DNA from: Roseovarius sp. THAF9
GTDB lineage: Bacteria > Pseudomonadota > Alphaproteobacteria > Rhodobacterales > Rhodobacteraceae
Direction of reading: 5' to 3'
Length of the DNA: 64,000 nt
NCBI RefSeq assembly: GCF_009363715.1
Contig: NZ_CP045404.1
Span: 2,014,001 to 2,078,000, forward strand
Under the pieces are notes generated by a model. It searched no databases, was not told where the DNA came from, and worked only from the letters and a program-made list of their open reading frames with translations. The position numbers were made by a program, and so were the translations under genes. Below, one piece after another: positions 1-6,028 of the stretch. The number at the start of each line of letters is the position of its first letter. Position 1 is the stretch's first letter.

Positions 1-387
1 CAACATCCATGCCGCGTTAAGGCGCTCCTGCATGGTCAATGGCAGGGTGTCCTTGGAGTTTGCCATGAGCGCGGCCAAGTGGGCCTCTATTCGGTTTCCC
101 GTCAGAAGCACCGCAGGGATGCCTCTTCCTTCGATCTTCCCGGCGGATTGCTCTGCCCTATAGGCTGCCAGCCGATAGTGCCCATCGAGAAGAACCAAGC
201 GACCCGTTTGGTTGTCCTTGGCGTCTGTCTCCTGCCAGACCAGCACAGGGTCCAGCCTACCAGTGTTCCGAAGGGTCTTCCTGAGGGCGGCCAGAAGGGT
301 GCCACTATTGGAGCCTGAACGGTGCCTGAAGGTGCTGTCTGTGGTGATCTTGTTGCGGTCGATATTCGTGAGAGTTCTGTTCAGCAT
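1..387 (-). CDS. ParB/sulfiredoxin-like nuclease-fold protein, 3' part missing
   Basis: The frame opens with ATG at 387 and runs without a stop through base 1, so 129 N-terminal residues are visible and the C-terminus lies outside the window. Around residues 70-76 it carries LDGHYRLAAYR, which fits the G-H-x-R-x-x-A core of the ParB/Srx superfamily; before it lies a hydrophobic strand (LDPVLVWQE) and after it a second strand (GIPAVLLTGN), as in ParB N-terminal domains. Such proteins bind DNA on plasmids and islands, or act as nucleases or transcription factors. The setting beside a serine recombinase in accessory DNA favours a mobile-element gene over the chromosomal ParB. No ParA partner is in view. 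The family fold is fairly secure; the role is inferred. Confidence 0.6.
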   Translation of the reverse strand, partial: MLNRTLTNIDRNKITTDSTFRHRSGSNSGTLLAALRKTLRNTGRLDPVLVWQETDAKDNQTGRLVLLDGHYRLAAYRAEQSAGKIEGRGIPAVLLTGNRIEAHLAALMANSKDTLPLTMQERLNAAWML

Positions 388-528
388 GTCATTAGTCCTT
401 GTTGCATGCGGGGATGTCTGCGGGTGATGATGTGACAATCTGTGAAAAGCGTTGGTCGCGCTCCTCCGAAGGCATGCGCCAAAAAAGAACCCACCCCGGC
501 AACCCGAAGGGTCACCGAGGAGGGAACC

Positions 529-600
529 ATGAAGTCAACATCACTTGTTCTGAGAGAAGACATCCGTCGTCGCATAGCCAGGGTCGGCAGTGCCCGTTAG
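529..600 (+). CDS. Possible 23-residue peptide with strong ribosome site
   Basis: ATG at 529 is preceded by the excellent Shine-Dalgarno run GAGGAGGG (517-524) at a normal distance. The frame encodes 23 residues and stops at TAG 598-600. The peptide is strongly basic in its second half (EDIRRRIARVGSAR) and could be a leader peptide, a tiny DNA- or RNA-binding peptide, or the stub of a longer gene. No family is recognisable. The only support is the ribosome site and the ATG, so the call is tentative. Confidence 0.35.
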   Translation: MKSTSLVLREDIRRRIARVGSAR

Positions 601-639
601 AACCACCGGGAGTGACCGCTCAGGGTGTCTTATCTCTCG

Positions 640-653
640 TATGGGGGTTAATC
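640..653 (+). repeat. Copy 1 of the recombinase-flanking motif
   Basis: TATGGGGGTTAATC matches the copy at 711-724 at 12 of 14 positions and lies in the same orientation, 71 bp away. It lies just beyond the 3' end of the serine recombinase gene. Confidence 0.4.
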
Positions 654-710
654 GCCCAACCCGCCCTCTCAGAAGCCTTCGAAACCCGCAGAACCGCTGT
701 CTAACCCTAG

Positions 711-724
711 TATGTGGGATAATC
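711..724 (+). repeat. Copy 2 of the recombinase-flanking motif
   Basis: TATGTGGGATAATC lies 13 bp from the stop codon of the serine recombinase gene. It matches, in inverted orientation, the copy at 1399-1412 at 13 of 14 positions, so the recombinase gene sits between inverted copies. This may be a crossover or accessory binding site for the enzyme. Confidence 0.45.
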
Positions 725-736
725 TGTTTTCATCCC

Positions 737-1306
737 TCAGACAGCCTTTTCCTTCGCTTCGCTTAAGATGCGATAGACGCTGGATTTGCCGATGCCGAGG
801 GTTTCCGCGATCTTGAGCGGCGGCATGCCTTCACTCTCCAGCTTTAGAATATCATCAGCCTTGGCCTTGGCAGTCGGTTTCCTGCCTTTGTAAAGTCCAG
901 CGGCCTTCGCCTTCGCGATACCCTCACGCTGCCTCTCCAGCATGATCTCTCTCTCAAACTGCGCGATGCTGGTGAGCATGTTGAGGTGAAGCCGTCCGTT
1001 CGCGGTCGTGGTGTCGATAGCCCCATCAAGGATACGCAAGGCCACGCCCTTGGCTTCAAGACGCTCTGTGATCTTGACCAGATGGGCTACCGAACGCGCC
1101 AGTCGATCCAGCTTGCTGACAACCATGACATCTCCCTCACGGGCGAACTCGATGGCCTCTTCCAGCTTCTCTCGCTTAAGCATATCGACTGATGACACTT
1201 GCTCGGTAAAGACCTTCTCACAACCTGCTACCGCGAGGTCGCGTTGCTGGGCCGCTAGGCCTGCCTTCTGGTCGAGTGTGGACGTGCGGGCGTATCCGAT
1301 GATCAT
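737..1306 (-). CDS. Small serine recombinase (resolvase/invertase family)
   Basis: This 189-residue protein has the size and layout of Tn3-resolvase/Hin-type enzymes, which cut and exchange DNA through a phosphoserine link. The catalytic serine is Ser9 in GYARTST. The conserved block VVSKLDRLARS follows at about 62-72, and a long E helix (SIAQFEREIMLERQREGI) leads into a C-terminal helix-turn-helix of about 45 residues (GMPPLKIAETLGIGKSSVYRIL). No zinc-ribbon or large C-terminal domain is present, so it is not a large serine integrase. The gene is alone on the minus strand in accessory DNA and is bordered by copies of a 14-bp motif. The biochemical class is secure; whether it inverts DNA, resolves cointegrates or maintains a plasmid is open. 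Confidence 0.92.
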   Translation of the reverse strand: MIIGYARTSTLDQKAGLAAQQRDLAVAGCEKVFTEQVSSVDMLKREKLEEAIEFAREGDVMVVSKLDRLARSVAHLVKITERLEAKGVALRILDGAIDTTTANGRLHLNMLTSIAQFEREIMLERQREGIAKAKAAGLYKGRKPTAKAKADDILKLESEGMPPLKIAETLGIGKSSVYRILSEAKEKAV

Positions 1307-1398
1307 GAAATGTCACTCCAAATAGGTTCTCAGACATATGGGGAATACCTTCCCAAAATGTCAACACCACTCTTATGGGAACACTTCGGACGAGTTCG

Positions 1399-1412
1399 GA
1401 TTTTCCCACATA
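1399..1412 (-). repeat. Inverted copy 3 of the recombinase-flanking motif
   Basis: Read on the minus strand this is TATGTGGGAAAATC, differing by one base from the copy at 711-724. It lies 93 bp upstream of the recombinase start. Further partial copies (TATGGGGAA near 1336 and TATGGGAA near 1373) surround it, as expected of a multi-subsite recombination or autoregulatory region. Confidence 0.45.
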
Positions 1413-1531
1413 ACCTTGGCCTAATGGGAATTTACTTCTCTCAGCTAGATTAGAACCTGCAATGGTCGTTGCATGTGAAAGTGCGCCCCACCGGGGGGAA
1501 ATTCGTGCGGCACCTTTTAATACCTGCGGCA

Positions 1532-1579
1532 CGCAAATTTGCGCTGAAATAAACCGAGAGTCTATTCCGCGGCGCCGCG
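1532..1579. promoter_or_regulatory. Pair of perfect 12-bp palindromes
   Basis: CGCAAATTTGCG (1532-1543) and CGCGGCGCCGCG (1568-1579) are each perfectly self-complementary and are 36 bp apart centre to centre. They lie 140-185 bp upstream of the cassette start. Their role is unknown; regulator binding sites are the simplest reading. Confidence 0.3.
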
Positions 1580-1632
1580 TTAAAGTCAAAAAACCTTCTG
1601 TGGCCCATTGCAGCAAGACTAGGATGCCACCA

Positions 1633-1659
1633 TATACTGTGTTATATAGTCGTACTATA
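1633..1659 (+). promoter_or_regulatory. Likely promoter -10 element with adjacent palindromic operator
   Basis: TATACT at 1633-1638 is a good -10 hexamer, with TTGCAG about 19 bp upstream as a weak -35. Directly after it lies TATAGT-CGT-ACTATA (1645-1659), a perfect inverted repeat placed where transcription would start, as in an operator. It is the best promoter candidate for the cassette starting at 1717. Confidence 0.4.
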
Positions 1660-1716
1660 GGCTCATTTAGTAGCCAAGAGGGAGGATCGCGACGGATTGG
1701 AACCAAGGAGTTCTAT

Positions 1717-2571
1717 ATGGCTGATGATGTGAGTGCGGAGGGGCCTGAAAAGCCTGAAAATGAAAGCTGGAAGAAGGTTGCGCGGGGCGCGTTGCAAGTA
1801 GCAGGAGCTGTGCCTTTCGCGGGAGGCCTTTTCTCGGCTGCCGCGGGCTATTGGTCGGAACGCGAGCAAGATCGACTGAATGACTTTCTCAAGCAATGGA
1901 TTGCGATGCTTGAGGACGAGCTACGTGAGAAACAGACTACTATAGCTGAGATTGCCATGAGGCTTGACCTACATGATGAGGAAATCGCGGAGCGCGTAAC
2001 CTCTGACGATTATCAGGCGTTGGTGAAAAAGGCATTCCGAGATTGGGCCGGAACAGAGAGCGCAACCAAGCAAGAATACGTTCGGAACATACTCACTAAC
2101 GCGGCGTCAGCCAGGCTAACCTCTGATGATGTCGTCCGACTATTTCTCGAGTGGCTTCACAGTTATTCTGAACTACACTTCGCGGTGGTTGCCGAAATCT
2201 ACAACAGCGATGGTATCACTCGAGGGGAAATCTGGGACCGACTTGGCAAGGGCCGCCCTAGGGAGAACTCGGCCGAAGCGGACCTTTACAAGCTGTTGTT
2301 CCGCGACCTGTCAACTGGTGGAGTAGTCCGACAGCATCGTCAAACCGACTACGCGGGAAACTTCATCAAGAAGAAGCGACCGAAGCGCGCCGGATCGACT
2401 GACCCACGGATGAAGTCGGCTTTCGATGACGAAGAGGGATACGAACTGACTGCACTCGGCCAGCAGTTCGTACACTACGCCATGACCGAGATCACACCGA
2501 AGATCGAATACCACGACGCTGCAGATGATGCGGAGCCGGTCGACGAAGAAGGAGAAAAGGTAGATGCGTGA
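1717..2571 (+). CDS. Unknown protein A of a two-gene cassette (hydrophobic segment, coiled coil, winged-helix-like end)
   Basis: I chose ATG 1717 because CCAAGGAG (1703-1710) stands at the right distance; an in-frame upstream extension runs through promoter-like DNA. The protein has 284 residues. After a polar start comes one hydrophobic Gly/Ala-rich stretch (about 29-47, including VPFAGGLFSAAAGYW), then a charged helical, coiled-coil-like region (about 48-95), and then a helical domain. The C-terminal part looks like a winged helix: ITRGEIWDRLG, then DLYKLLFRDLSTGGVV, ending in GYELTALGQQFVHYAM, a phrase typical of MarR/PadR-like wings. The tail is very acidic. It overlaps gene B by 8 bp, so the two are translationally linked. 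I cannot name the family. A membrane-associated sensor or an anti-phage component are guesses from context only. Confidence 0.75.
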   Translation: MADDVSAEGPEKPENESWKKVARGALQVAGAVPFAGGLFSAAAGYWSEREQDRLNDFLKQWIAMLEDELREKQTTIAEIAMRLDLHDEEIAERVTSDDYQALVKKAFRDWAGTESATKQEYVRNILTNAASARLTSDDVVRLFLEWLHSYSELHFAVVAEIYNSDGITRGEIWDRLGKGRPRENSAEADLYKLLFRDLSTGGVVRQHRQTDYAGNFIKKKRPKRAGSTDPRMKSAFDDEEGYELTALGQQFVHYAMTEITPKIEYHDAADDAEPVDEEGEKVDA

Positions 2572-3172
2572 TGATGTTCTGTTCTGGCAGTATGATTGGA
2601 CTGCCGTAGTCGAAGGTCAGAAGCGAGCCGCACGCGACGCCGCGAGCAAGCTGACGTCGAACGCGTTTGCAGAGAAATCCATCGAAGAGTTGGCGGGTGA
2701 GCTATGCGAGAAGTATTCTCTGGAAGTCCCTGCCCTTGATACTGAAAACATCACGGTCAAACAGCGCGAAGTCGAAATCGACGTATCGAACAATCGAATG
2801 CGCCACTTCTCATCTGGCGGACCTCAATACGTGAAAGGCACGGCAATAGATGTCCGAATTCCGTTCACCGGCGATGCCCAGATGTTCAAGATAAAGCCCA
2901 ACACTTGGACAACATCGATCCCGCGAGGTCGCGTGGAAGGTAACTCGGTCGTGTTCACGATCAGCGGCACCAATCTTGAGCAAGAAAAGGTGAAAGCTGA
3001 GATCGACCGTCAGATTTCCGAAATCCAGACATGGCTCGGTTTCCAACAAAAAAGCAAGGGGAACTTCGCTGCGGAGCTTTCCCAGATTGCACAACAAGCA
3101 GTTGAGGCGCGGAAAACCAAGATCGAGGCAGACGCCGATCTGGTATCTGGGCTGGGTTACAAGACTGAGTAG
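2564..3172 (+). CDS. Unknown protein B of the two-gene cassette
   Basis: ATG 2564 lies inside the end of gene A (overlap 2564-2571), with AAGGAGAAAAGG just upstream. The 202-residue product starts with a helical segment (KRAARDAASKLTSNAF), has a beta-rich middle (about 60-140, with VEIDVSNNRMRHF and TAIDVRIPFTG) and ends in long charged helices (EQEKVKAEIDRQISEIQTWL and a second one). There is no signal peptide, membrane segment or recognisable catalytic motif. The tight coupling to gene A implies that the two proteins act together. The beta domain flanked by helices could bind a ligand or partner. No function is assigned. Confidence 0.75.
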   Translation: MRDDVLFWQYDWTAVVEGQKRAARDAASKLTSNAFAEKSIEELAGELCEKYSLEVPALDTENITVKQREVEIDVSNNRMRHFSSGGPQYVKGTAIDVRIPFTGDAQMFKIKPNTWTTSIPRGRVEGNSVVFTISGTNLEQEKVKAEIDRQISEIQTWLGFQQKSKGNFAAELSQIAQQAVEARKTKIEADADLVSGLGYKTE

Positions 3173-3372
3173 GCACCTCAGGGCGAACACGAGCATTGAC
3201 CTTTTCGCAGATTGACGGGATACATATGGGGCACCTTCGGGGATACATGCAAAACGTCCATTTCGTTTTCTTGTTGTTTTCCAAAGGGATAGATGGATAA
3301 AGGAATCCTCCGGCATTCCTACCGCCGGAGCCAAAAATTCTTCAAGACCCGGATTTCATTGGAACGTCGCTC

Positions 3373-3441
3373 ATGCGAATTTGCCGAATGTGTACCCTGT
3401 GCACCCGAGGTGCACGAACGGGGGCACAAAATGCGGCATGA
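3373..3441 (+). CDS. Possible 22-residue Cys-rich mini-ORF coupled to the next frame
   Basis: The frame ATG 3373 to TGA 3441 encodes a peptide with three cysteines in CRMCTLC spacing. Its stop overlaps the ATG of the next frame (ATGA, 3438-3441), the usual arrangement for translational coupling. No clear Shine-Dalgarno is present. It may equally be a remnant of a longer, decayed gene. Confidence 0.2.
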   Translation: MRICRMCTLCTRGARTGAQNAA

Positions 3442-3743
3442 TCCGGTACACGAACCAATGCACGCGCGATTCCGGGATGCCCCGAAATGCAGAAGGCATC
3501 GCCCAGCAGAATGAGGCTCAGGCCGTTTGAGGCAATATCGGTGATCACGGTCACCAGATCCATGGGACCGGACAGAAGCCTGCTGGGGCGATCAAGATGC
3601 CCGGAAGCGCGTTCAAAGACGAGTGGATTACCGGCACGGATGAAAAGGGCGATGAAACATTCGATAGCTTTTGCCCTGCCAGCCTGCGAAGGTTGGTCGA
3701 GAACCTCGAGGAAGGCCCAAGGCATGTGCTTGCTAAGTGGTGA
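3438..3743 (+). pseudogene. Possible decayed gene with one in-frame stop
   Basis: In one frame from ATG 3438 to TGA 3741-3743 there are 101 codons broken only by TGA at 3528-3530. The part after the stop has protein-like composition (acidic, mixed, GC3-rich), including GSAFKDEWITGTDEKGDE and SLRRLVENLEEGPRHVL. I do not recognise a family. A 152-codon open frame on the opposite strand over the same bases (3342-3800) competes with this reading, so the call is weak. Confidence 0.25.
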
Positions 3744-3844
3744 ATTGGCCGCACTCTTATGACTCTTCGGAGAAGTCATTCCGAGCATTGCGCGCGACAC
3801 TTCTCAACTTGGCTAAGGAGCACGACGACAACGCAAATCGTTAA

Positions 3845-4018
3845 ACGCTCCATGGTCACCGTCAACGCGCATGCGTTGAACTCGCGGCAGCCAAATGCGC
3901 CGACGCGGAAATCCAAGCTGTAAGAGGTCAGAGCGCCAAAACAGTAGCATACTACTGGAAACAGGCGTACCGGAGAGCAATGTCGCGGACCGCCAAGAAG
4001 CGGCGCTTCAAGGAATGA
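3845..4018 (+). pseudogene. C-terminal remnant of a tyrosine (phage-type) integrase
   Basis: The frame is closed upstream by TAA 3842-3844 and ends at TGA 4016-4018, giving 57 codons. It reads as the end of a tyrosine recombinase: HGHR corresponds to the box II HGLR motif, VELAAAKCADAEIQAV to the helix after it, RGQSAKTVAYY to the G-[HQ]-S-x-x-T-V-x-x-Y segment with the nucleophilic tyrosine, and then a basic tail (QAYRRAMSRTAKKRR). The N-terminal catalytic parts are missing. It lies 78 bp from the 3' end of a tRNA gene, exactly where an island integrase is expected. It is therefore a dead integrase gene, or one whose front part was exchanged by recombination. Confidence 0.7.
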
Positions 4019-4096
4019 CGTGGGAGTCGCTTGTGGAAGTCACGCATAGCCCAAGGGCATGCGATAATAGCTCAGCGTGCACCCCCCTGAAGTCAT

Positions 4097-4182
4097 TGGT
4101 ACCCAAGGCCGGACTCGAACCGGCACGGTATCACTACCGGGGGATTTTGAATCCCCTGCGTCTACCATTCCGCCACTTGGGC
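4097..4182 (-). tRNA. tRNA-Leu (anticodon CAA)
   Basis: The minus strand reads as a class II tRNA of 86 nt with encoded CCA: acceptor GCCCAAG pairs with CTTGGGT (last pair G-U), the anticodon stem GGGGA/TCCCC encloses TTCAAAA with anticodon CAA, there is an extra arm, and the T arm is GCCGG-TTCGAGT-CCGGC. Its 3' end faces the accessory DNA to the left, making it the likely integration target of the island. No second copy of the 3' end is visible within 1-4096, so the distal attachment site, if it survives, lies outside. Confidence 0.95.
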
Positions 4183-4310
4183 ACGGACCCAACCTCTACC
4201 CAACTCGCCACCCGAGGACAATAGGCGAACTGGCGCTGGCGTCCGGACGTGCGATTTGCTACGCGAGATCTGCCGATCTTTCTCGATCCGTTGACCAAGG
4301 GCCCACAGGA

Positions 4311-4925
4311 ATGACCGCGAAACCGCCGGAAGATATCGCGATATCGGACCGGCTCGACCAGTTGACGGCCCTTGCCGCGGGCGACCGCGTGTCGCTCGGC
4401 TGGATTCTGGAACAGCTTCACGAACGCGCTTTCGGCCTGTTCCTGCTGATACTCGCCCTGCCCTGCTGTATCCCGTTCCTCTACGGCGTGCCACAGGTTG
4501 TCGCCCTGCCGCTGATGTTCGTCGCGGTCCAGATCGCCATCGGGCGTCGGGTGCCGTGGCTGCCGACGAGGCTGGCCGCGCGCGATGTGGCCACCGAAAG
4601 CCTGCACAGGCTTTCCGCCCGCGCGGGCCCCTGGCTGCGCCGGATCGAGGCGATTAGCAAACCGCGCTTGGCGTTTCTGACCCGCAGGCCGCTGGATCAG
4701 GTCGTCGGCCTGGCGCTGGTCCTGTTCAGCGCCTCGATCCTTGTCCCTCTGCCCGCCACCAACACCGTGCCGGGCTTTGCCGTGGTGGTGGTGGCGATGG
4801 GCCTATTGCAGCGTGACGGCATCCTGGTGCTGATCGGCGCCGTGCTGGGCACCGCTTGGATTGCCACGCTGGTGTTTGCCGGGGCGACGCTTGTCAGCCT
4901 GATCAAGGGATGGCTTGGCCTGTGA
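4311..4925 (+). CDS. exoD: ExoD-like exopolysaccharide synthesis membrane protein
   Basis: The start ATG 4311 follows CCCACAGGA and gives 204 residues. After a soluble start (SDRLDQLTALAAGDRVSLGWIL) the protein has several hydrophobic segments, including FGLFLLILALPCCIPFLYG, a pair around residues 125-165 and a last one near the C-terminus, with the Pro-rich loops typical of the ExoD family of the inner membrane. ExoD was named for an exopolysaccharide/alkali-sensitivity phenotype in Rhizobium; its biochemical activity is not settled. The gene stands between tRNA-Leu and dsbB, both clearly chromosomal. Confidence 0.8.
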   Translation: MTAKPPEDIAISDRLDQLTALAAGDRVSLGWILEQLHERAFGLFLLILALPCCIPFLYGVPQVVALPLMFVAVQIAIGRRVPWLPTRLAARDVATESLHRLSARAGPWLRRIEAISKPRLAFLTRRPLDQVVGLALVLFSASILVPLPATNTVPGFAVVVVAMGLLQRDGILVLIGAVLGTAWIATLVFAGATLVSLIKGWLGL

Positions 4926-4995
4926 CACGGAAAAATGGTCCCTTGCGCCGCCCCGCACACCCGATCTAATTGCCCCTCAAACGTCGAGGCCAAAC

Positions 4996-5472
4996 GTGAC
5001 ACGTAACTCTTTCATACTTCTCGCCGCTGGCGGTTCGCTGGCCTTGCTCTTGGGGGCCTGGGCGTTCCAGCACCTGGGCGGGCTGGCCCCCTGCAAGATG
5101 TGCATCTGGCAGCGCTGGCCCCACGGCGCGGCGATTGTCCTCGGTGCGCTGGTGCTGTTGGTCCCGCTGGGCCTCGGTGCGGTGCGGCTGCTGCTGGGCG
5201 CGGGACTGCTCGCGGCGCTGACCACCGCCGTGATCGGGGGCTATCACACCGGCGTCGAGCGCGGCTGGTGGGAGGGCCCTTCGTCGTGCACCGCGGGCAG
5301 CACTACCGGCATGAGCACCGACGAATTGATGGACCAGATCATGTCCGCGCCGCTGGTCCGCTGCGACGAGGTCCCGTGGGAGATGATGGGCCTGTCGATG
5401 GCCAGCTGGAACATGCTGGCGTCATTGCTCTTTGCGGTTTTCTGGGCGATGGCGCTGCGCCGCGCAGTCTGA
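4996..5472 (+). CDS. dsbB: DsbB-family disulfide bond formation protein
   Basis: I chose GTG 4996, which places the first membrane helix (FILLAAGGSLALLLGAWAF) right after a short basic start; an upstream in-frame ATG at 4915 would overlap exoD. The protein has 158 residues and four hydrophobic helices. It carries both DsbB cysteine pairs: CKMC after helix 1, and SCTAG with VRCDE in the second periplasmic loop, followed by PWEMMGLSMASWN. DsbB re-oxidises DsbA and passes the electrons to quinone in the inner membrane, which matters for the c-type cytochrome maturation genes also found in this window. Confidence 0.88.
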   Translation: MTRNSFILLAAGGSLALLLGAWAFQHLGGLAPCKMCIWQRWPHGAAIVLGALVLLVPLGLGAVRLLLGAGLLAALTTAVIGGYHTGVERGWWEGPSSCTAGSTTGMSTDELMDQIMSAPLVRCDEVPWEMMGLSMASWNMLASLLFAVFWAMALRRAV

Positions 5473-5484
5473 CCGCCCTGCTTT

Positions 5485-5913
5485 CTAGCCGGCCTGCTTC
5501 TTCGTACTCAGCAACAGGCTCGTCTCGGAGGTCGCGACGCCCTCAAAGCGCCGGATCTCGGCCAGCACGCTGTCGAGTTCCTCCAGCGTTTCGGCCCCGA
5601 TCTCGACAATCAGGTCCCAGCGGCCATTGGTGCTGTGCAAGGCCCTAACAGCAGACAGCCCGCGCAACCGCCGTTCCACCCGTTCCGTGCCGCGCCCTTC
5701 GATCCCCAGCATCATCAGGCCCCGCACCGGGTCACGGACCGTGTCCTGCTTGACCACCACGGTAAAGCCCACGATCTCGCCCGAGGCCTTGAGGCGGTCG
5801 ATCCGCGACCGCACCGTGGTGCGCGACACGCCCAACGTCATCGCCAGTTCCGACAGCGACGCGCGGGCGTCGTGGCGCAGGGCCGATAGCAGTTTCTGAT
5901 CCACCGCATCCAT
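5485..5913 (-). CDS. Lrp/AsnC-family transcriptional regulator
   Basis: This 142-residue protein has the standard layout: an N-terminal helix-turn-helix (SELAMTLGVSRTTVRSRIDRL, about 21-41), a linker and a C-terminal RAM domain with GRWDLIVEIGA for dimerisation and amino-acid binding. It is divergent from the arginase operon; its start and that of arginase are 115 bp apart. Lrp-type regulators commonly control a neighbouring amino-acid catabolic operon, so arginine or ornithine is the likely effector. An imperfect repeat TTTTGCC ... GGACAAAA in the shared promoter region (5935-5966) may be part of its site. Confidence 0.9.
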   Translation of the reverse strand: MDAVDQKLLSALRHDARASLSELAMTLGVSRTTVRSRIDRLKASGEIVGFTVVVKQDTVRDPVRGLMMLGIEGRGTERVERRLRGLSAVRALHSTNGRWDLIVEIGAETLEELDSVLAEIRRFEGVATSETSLLLSTKKQAG

Positions 5914-6028
5914 ATTGCAGGTCCAAGCCTCCGTTTTGCCGATTATGGTTTCGTTCTGGACAAAATACCTGCTTCATTCCGATCAAATTCGCAACAACAT
6001 TCTGCGCAACAGGAAAGGAGCCTCTGAC

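Larger units (their letters stand above)
388..736. other. Intergenic region of the island holding one small ORF and recombinase-motif copies
   Basis: This 349-bp gap lies between the ParB-like gene (minus strand, start at 387) and the 3' end of the serine recombinase gene. Apart from a 23-codon ORF at 529-600 and two copies of the motif TATGnGGGnTAATC (640-653 and 711-724), I see no coding frame with convincing composition. Confidence 0.6.
1307..1716. other. Intergenic region with recombinase sites and palindromes
   Basis: This 410-bp region separates the divergent recombinase gene and the two-gene cassette. Next to the recombinase start it holds several TATGGG-type motifs in both orientations (around 1336, 1373, 1399-1412 and 1422). 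Nearer the cassette it holds three short perfect palindromes (1532-1543, 1568-1579, 1645-1659) and two TGCGGCAC direct repeats (starting near 1506 and 1525). An open frame extends upstream of 1717, but the region is AT-rich and repeat-rich and is more likely regulatory than coding. Confidence 0.55.
3173..4096. other. Decayed island DNA between the cassette and tRNA-Leu
   Basis: No intact gene is convincing here. The region holds a 7-bp-arm hairpin (CTCCGGC/GCCGGAG, 3308-3330) that could end the cassette transcript although it lacks a T-run, a degraded coding frame (3438-3743) with one internal stop, and the 3' end of an integrase gene (3845-4018). The last 78 bp before the tRNA show nothing I can name. 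Confidence 0.5.

Noticed and set aside
3342..3800. A 152-codon open frame on the minus strand in the island
   Set aside because: It has no ribosome site or recognisable motif and overlaps a plus-strand frame that is equally protein-like. I leave both unresolved and do not list this one.
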